In this document: positions 6,654 through 9,003 of the stretch, piece by piece
How the letters are laid out: each line of letters starts with the position of its first letter
Position numbering within the stretch: the first letter of the stretch is position 1
From: Verrucomicrobiales bacterium
Lineage (GTDB): Bacteria > Verrucomicrobiota > Verrucomicrobiae > Limisphaerales > UBA9464
Assembly (NCBI GenBank): GCA_005789375.1
Contig: SXXZ01000134.1
Location: forward strand, 1-9,003
Direction: 5' to 3'
DNA length: 9,003 nucleotides
Notes under the pieces: generated by a model
What the model was told of the DNA's origin: nothing
Databases searched by the model: none
The model's input: the letters and a program-made list of their open reading frames with translations, nothing else
Position numbers and translations under genes: made by a program

Positions 6654-6980
6654 TCACGGCAGGAACGAGCAAATGTACTCGCAAATCCCGCTCGAGACTT
6701 CGATGTCAAAGCCAGATTTGGCGGGGACATCAAAGAACGAACCGGCAGCAACCGATCGGGTTTCCTCGGTTCCATCCAGACGGATGACGCAATGGCCGGC
6801 CACGATTTCCATCCGCTCAGCCTGGTCGGTTCCAAAGTGGAACTTGCCCGGATAAATCAGGCCCAGGGTCTTCTTGGCGCCGTCAGAAAAACGGATCGTG
6901 TGAGACACCACCTTGCCCTCAAAATAGACATTGGCTTTGGCGGTGGCAGTGACGTTGTTGAATTCGCTCGGAATCGACAT
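6654..6980 (-). CDS. ppnP: Pyrimidine/purine nucleoside phosphorylase, cupin type
   Basis: This 108-aa protein is PpnP (DUF1255), a small cupin-like enzyme that in E. coli phosphorolyses a wide range of purine and pyrimidine nucleosides. Family landmarks are plain: ANVYFEGKVVSHTIRF at about 16-31 (E. coli has NEYFSGKV), TLGLIYPGKFHFGT (38-51), ERMEIVAGHCVIRL (55-68), AAGSFFDVPAKSGFDIEV (78-95) and a C-terminal CEYICSF. It is slightly longer than the 94-aa E. coli protein because of about 14 extra N-terminal residues. The ATG at 6980 is chosen by alignment; a frame running upstream to 7100 would add 40 residues across the divergent gap that no family member needs. The binding-protein gene follows on the same strand, and cysT diverges upstream. 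Confidence 0.92.
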   Translation of the reverse strand: MSIPSEFNNVTATAKANVYFEGKVVSHTIRFSDGAKKTLGLIYPGKFHFGTDQAERMEIVAGHCVIRLDGTEETRSVAAGSFFDVPAKSGFDIEVSSGICEYICSFLP

Positions 6981-7122
6981 CGCGGAGAACTTGTCCAAAG
7001 CCGGATCGCGCTTCAATGGCCAAGTCACAAACCGGGCAAGCTCTCTAATCTCTACAATCTCGGTTGTCTTTATGTGTTTACAACCATCAAGAAGGCCCAA
7101 TAGCCTTTTGACCTTCAGGGAG
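6981..7122. promoter_or_regulatory. Divergent regulatory gap between ppnP and cysT
   Basis: This 142-bp gap must serve both directions. An AT-richer patch (about 7040-7085) has a pyrimidine-rich imperfect heptad repeat TCTCTAA-TCTCTAC (7042-7055), a -10-like TACAAT (7053-7058, + strand, without a convincing -35), and GGTTGT/ACAACC arms (7062-7067 and 7080-7085) 12 bases apart. A further ACAA at 7054-7057 can also pair with the same TTGT. These look operator-like, but no known regulator site is recognised. Confidence 0.35.
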
Positions 7123-7947
7123 ATGGGCCACCAACGAAATAATGTACTGCCGGGATTCGGGATAACGATGGGCTATTCCATCGTCTACCTGAGCCTTATT
7201 GTCCTCATCCCACTGGCGGGGCTGTTGATCCGCGTCACTGAGATGAGTTGGGCGGACTTTGTCCGGGTGGCGTTCAGCGATCGGGCCTTGGCCGCCTACC
7301 GACTCACCTTTGGGGCCTCGTTCCTCGCCGCCACCATCAACGCGGTGCTCGGCACGCTGCTGGCCTGGGTATTGACCCGTTACCGGTTTCCGGGTCGAAA
7401 ATTTTTGGATGCCCTGGTCGATTTTCCCTTTGCCCTTCCGACGGCCGTGGCAGGACTCACCTTGGCCAACCTGTTTTCCCAAACGGGCTGGCTGGGACAA
7501 TTTCTGGTGCCGCTCGGAATCCATCTGGCGTACACCACCAGCGGCATCGTCCTAGCCCTGACCTTTGTTAGTCTGCCCTTCGTCGTTCGGACGCTGCAGC
7601 CCGTTCTGGAAGAATTTGAAGTCGAGCTGGAGGAGGCCGCCGCCACTCTCGGTGCCGGCCGATGGTGCACCTTTCGCCGGGTCGTTTTTCCCACCCTATT
7701 GCCAGCCTTGATGACCGGCTTTGCCCTAGCCTTCGCTCGAGCTGTGGGCGAATACGGCTCAGTCCTCTTCATCTCCACAAACAAACCCTATGTCTCCGAA
7801 ATTACCCCTCAGGTCATCATGGGTTGGTTGGACCAATTCGAATACGCCAATGCCATGGCCGTAGCTGTAGTGATGCTCAGCGCTTCCTTCGCCATCCTCA
7901 TCACCATCAACCTGCTCGAACGCTGGGCGAGTCGATTTCAACGCTGA
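7123..7947 (+). CDS. cysT: Sulfate/thiosulfate ABC transporter permease CysT (CysU)
   Basis: This 274-aa inner-membrane protein is one of the two channel subunits of the CysTWA sulfate/thiosulfate importer. It tracks E. coli CysU (277 aa) from end to end: VLPGFGITMG at the N-terminus, LLAWVLTRYRFPGRKFLDALVDFPFALPT split across 79-107, TAVAGLTLANLFS, LPFVVRTLQPVLEE (151-164), and the EAA loop that docks on the ATPase (EEAAATLGAGR, about 170-180, to FPTLLPAL). Hydrophobic stretches at about 15-36, 62-84, 101-120, 139-156, 192-208 and 244-264 give the expected six membrane segments. The ATG at 7123 is chosen because it aligns with the E. coli start, although AGGGAG lies directly against it, too close for an ideal ribosome binding site; TTG at 7108 or ATG at 7072 are alternatives. 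It begins the sulfate operon, and cysW starts 2 bases after its stop. Confidence 0.93.
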   Translation: MGHQRNNVLPGFGITMGYSIVYLSLIVLIPLAGLLIRVTEMSWADFVRVAFSDRALAAYRLTFGASFLAATINAVLGTLLAWVLTRYRFPGRKFLDALVDFPFALPTAVAGLTLANLFSQTGWLGQFLVPLGIHLAYTTSGIVLALTFVSLPFVVRTLQPVLEEFEVELEEAAATLGAGRWCTFRRVVFPTLLPALMTGFALAFARAVGEYGSVLFISTNKPYVSEITPQVIMGWLDQFEYANAMAVAVVMLSASFAILITINLLERWASRFQR

Positions 7948-7949
7948 CC

Positions 7950-8858
7950 ATGGCTGGAGGCATTCCCAGAGGCCCCATGGCGGCCGCAAATAGCAAATCC
8001 CGCCGAGGCATTGAAGAACCGGTGCTCATCCGCAGGATTCTCATCGGGATCGCCGTCGGATTCGTCGGAGTGTTCCTCCTGCTGCCCTTGGCCAATGTCT
8101 TTGCGCAGGCCTTTGCCAAGGGGTGGGCCGCTTATCTCCAATCCCTTCAACAGCCCGACACGCGGTCGGCGGTGCTGCTGACCCTGCTGGTGTCCGCCAT
8201 TTGCGTTCCACTCAACCTGGTCTTCGGCGTGATTGCCGCCTGGGCAGTGGCTAAGTTCCAATTCCGAGGTAAAGCACTGCTGATCACCTTGATTGACCTG
8301 CCGTTCTCGGTGTCGCCCGTGGTGTCCGGGCTCATCTTTGTGGTGATGTTCGGGGCTCAGGGATATTTGGGGCCCTGGCTCGATTCCAAAGACATACAAA
8401 TCATCTTCGCCGTCCCAGGCATCGTTCTAGCAACGCTGTTTGTGACCTTTCCCTTCGTCGCTCGAGAACTCATCCCTCTAATGGAGGCTCAGGGCAGCGA
8501 TGCCGAGCAAGCCGCCCTCACCCTCGGAGCGACTGGATGGCAAACCTTCTGGCATGTCACCTTACCGTCAGTGAAGTGGGGCCTCCTTTACGGGGTCATT
8601 CTTTGCAATGCGCGGGCCATGGGAGAATTCGGTGCCGTCTCCGTGGTGAGCGGGCACATTTCGGGACTCACCGAAACCCTGCCCTTGCGCATTGAAAAAC
8701 TGCACCAGGAATACCAGTCGGTCGGTGCCTTCAGCGCCGCCAGTCTCCTCGCCATTCTGGCCTTAATCACCCTCGGCCTTAAGACCTGGCTCGAGCGCCG
8801 ACAAGCGGCTGAACAGGCCTTCGGCCAATCCGATTCCCCTTCCAGCCATGAGCATTGA
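7950..8858 (+). CDS. cysW: Sulfate/thiosulfate ABC transporter permease CysW
   Basis: This is the second channel subunit of the sulfate/thiosulfate importer, 302 aa from the ATG at 7950 or 293 aa from the ATG at 7977 (E. coli CysW is 291 aa). The first start lies 2 bases after the cysT stop and suits re-initiation; the second has AGAGG 4 bases upstream. CysW features include [16 protein letters not shown] (96-111), [50 protein letters not shown] (164-182), and the ATPase-docking EAA loop [15 protein letters not shown] (186-200). [17 protein letters not shown] follows, then [15 protein letters not shown], typical of CysW. About six membrane segments are visible, starting at residues 28-50. The C-terminal tail is Gln/Ser-rich and hydrophilic. 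Its last 11 bases overlap the start of cysA. Confidence 0.93.
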   Translation: MAGGIPRGPMAAANSKSRRGIEEPVLIRRILIGIAVGFVGVFLLLPLANVFAQAFAKGWAAYLQSLQQPDTRSAVLLTLLVSAICVPLNLVFGVIAAWAVAKFQFRGKALLITLIDLPFSVSPVVSGLIFVVMFGAQGYLGPWLDSKDIQIIFAVPGIVLATLFVTFPFVARELIPLMEAQGSDAEQAALTLGATGWQTFWHVTLPSVKWGLLYGVILCNARAMGEFGAVSVVSGHISGLTETLPLRIEKLHQEYQSVGAFSAASLLAILALITLGLKTWLERRQAAEQAFGQSDSPSSHEH

Positions 8859-9003
8859 ACTGCGCCAGGTGTCCAAGCGTTTCGGCAGCGTGAGCGCGGT
8901 CGAAGATGTGTCGTTGACTGTCGCCGATGGCGAACTCGTCGCCCTGCTCGGACCGAGCGGTGGCGGCAAGACCACCGTGCTGCGGATGATCGCCGGACTT
9001 GAG
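8848..9003 (+). CDS. cysA: Sulfate/thiosulfate ABC transporter ATPase CysA (5' part)
   Basis: Only the first 52 codons are present; the gene runs off the right edge. The protein begins [13 protein letters not shown] and reaches the Walker A motif GPSGGGKTT (35-43), which binds ATP. This opening closely resembles that of E. coli CysA (GPSGSGKTT). The ATG at 8848 lies inside the end of cysW in another frame, an 11-base overlap that suggests translational coupling. CysA hydrolyses ATP on the cytoplasmic side to drive sulfate/thiosulfate import. The ABC ATPase identity is certain from Walker A; the sulfate assignment rests on cysT and cysW. Confidence 0.9.
   Translation, partial: MSIELRQVSKRFGSVSAVEDVSLTVADGELVALLGPSGGGKTTVLRMIAGLE

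Noticed and set aside
6981..7100. N-terminal extension of ppnP by 40 residues
   Set aside because: PpnP proteins are about 95-110 aa, and the conserved region starts after the ATG at 6980; the extension would cover the divergent regulatory gap.
7662..7949. 96-codon upstream extension of the cysW frame into cysT
   Set aside because: CysT motifs occupy this DNA in another frame, and CysW alignment begins after 7950; the extension is simply open by chance.
7938..8399. 153-codon minus-strand frame over cysW
   Set aside because: Antisense to a clear permease; the His/Gln-rich translation is typical of a shadow of hydrophobic coding sequence.
1..9003. CRISPR arrays, tRNA or rRNA genes, insertion sequences, phage or defence genes
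   Set aside because: No regularly spaced repeats, cloverleaf-like structure, transposase motif or terminal inverted repeats were seen by reading both strands.

Overview
The window is protein-coding DNA of roughly 60% GC from a Gram-negative bacterium; the lipopolysaccharide Kdo transferase (waaA) requires an LPS-type outer membrane. Shine-Dalgarno sequences are mostly weak or absent. The gene mix (a LarA homologue, a Gfo/Idh/MocA oxidoreductase, a secreted sugar-type binding protein with a twin-arginine signal, GC-rich coding) would fit Verrucomicrobiota or a similar phylum, but that placement is an inference and no marker gene here settles it.

Left block (44-5490, + strand): five genes head to tail. 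They are a LarA-superfamily nickel-pincer enzyme; an unrecognised 233-aa protein whose stop overlaps the next start (ATGA); a Gfo/Idh/MocA NAD(P)-dependent oxidoreductase; a trimeric-type purine nucleoside phosphorylase; and waaA. The LarA-like enzyme, the unknown protein and the oxidoreductase could form a hydroxy-acid or sugar-acid module. The PNP and waaA look like housekeeping genes downstream.

Middle block (5602-6980, - strand): ppnP, a small cupin-fold nucleoside phosphorylase, lies upstream of a gene for a periplasmic binding protein of the ribose/sugar family that has no permease or ATPase beside it. A 9-bp inverted repeat lies in the convergent gap with waaA. Further hairpins lie between ppnP and the binding-protein gene.

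Right block (7123-9003, + strand): a sulfate/thiosulfate ABC transporter, cysT-cysW-cysA, with tightly packed or overlapping genes. cysA is cut by the window end after its Walker A motif. No sulfate-binding protein precedes cysT. The 142-bp divergent gap between ppnP and cysT presumably holds promoters for both directions.

There is no CRISPR array, transposon, phage gene, tRNA or rRNA that I can see, and no clearly new system. The most useful leads are the LarA/unknown/oxidoreductase cluster, the unknown protein itself, the ppnP-binding-protein pairing, and the sulfate transporter without its binding protein. No gene-free stretch exceeds 300 bases.
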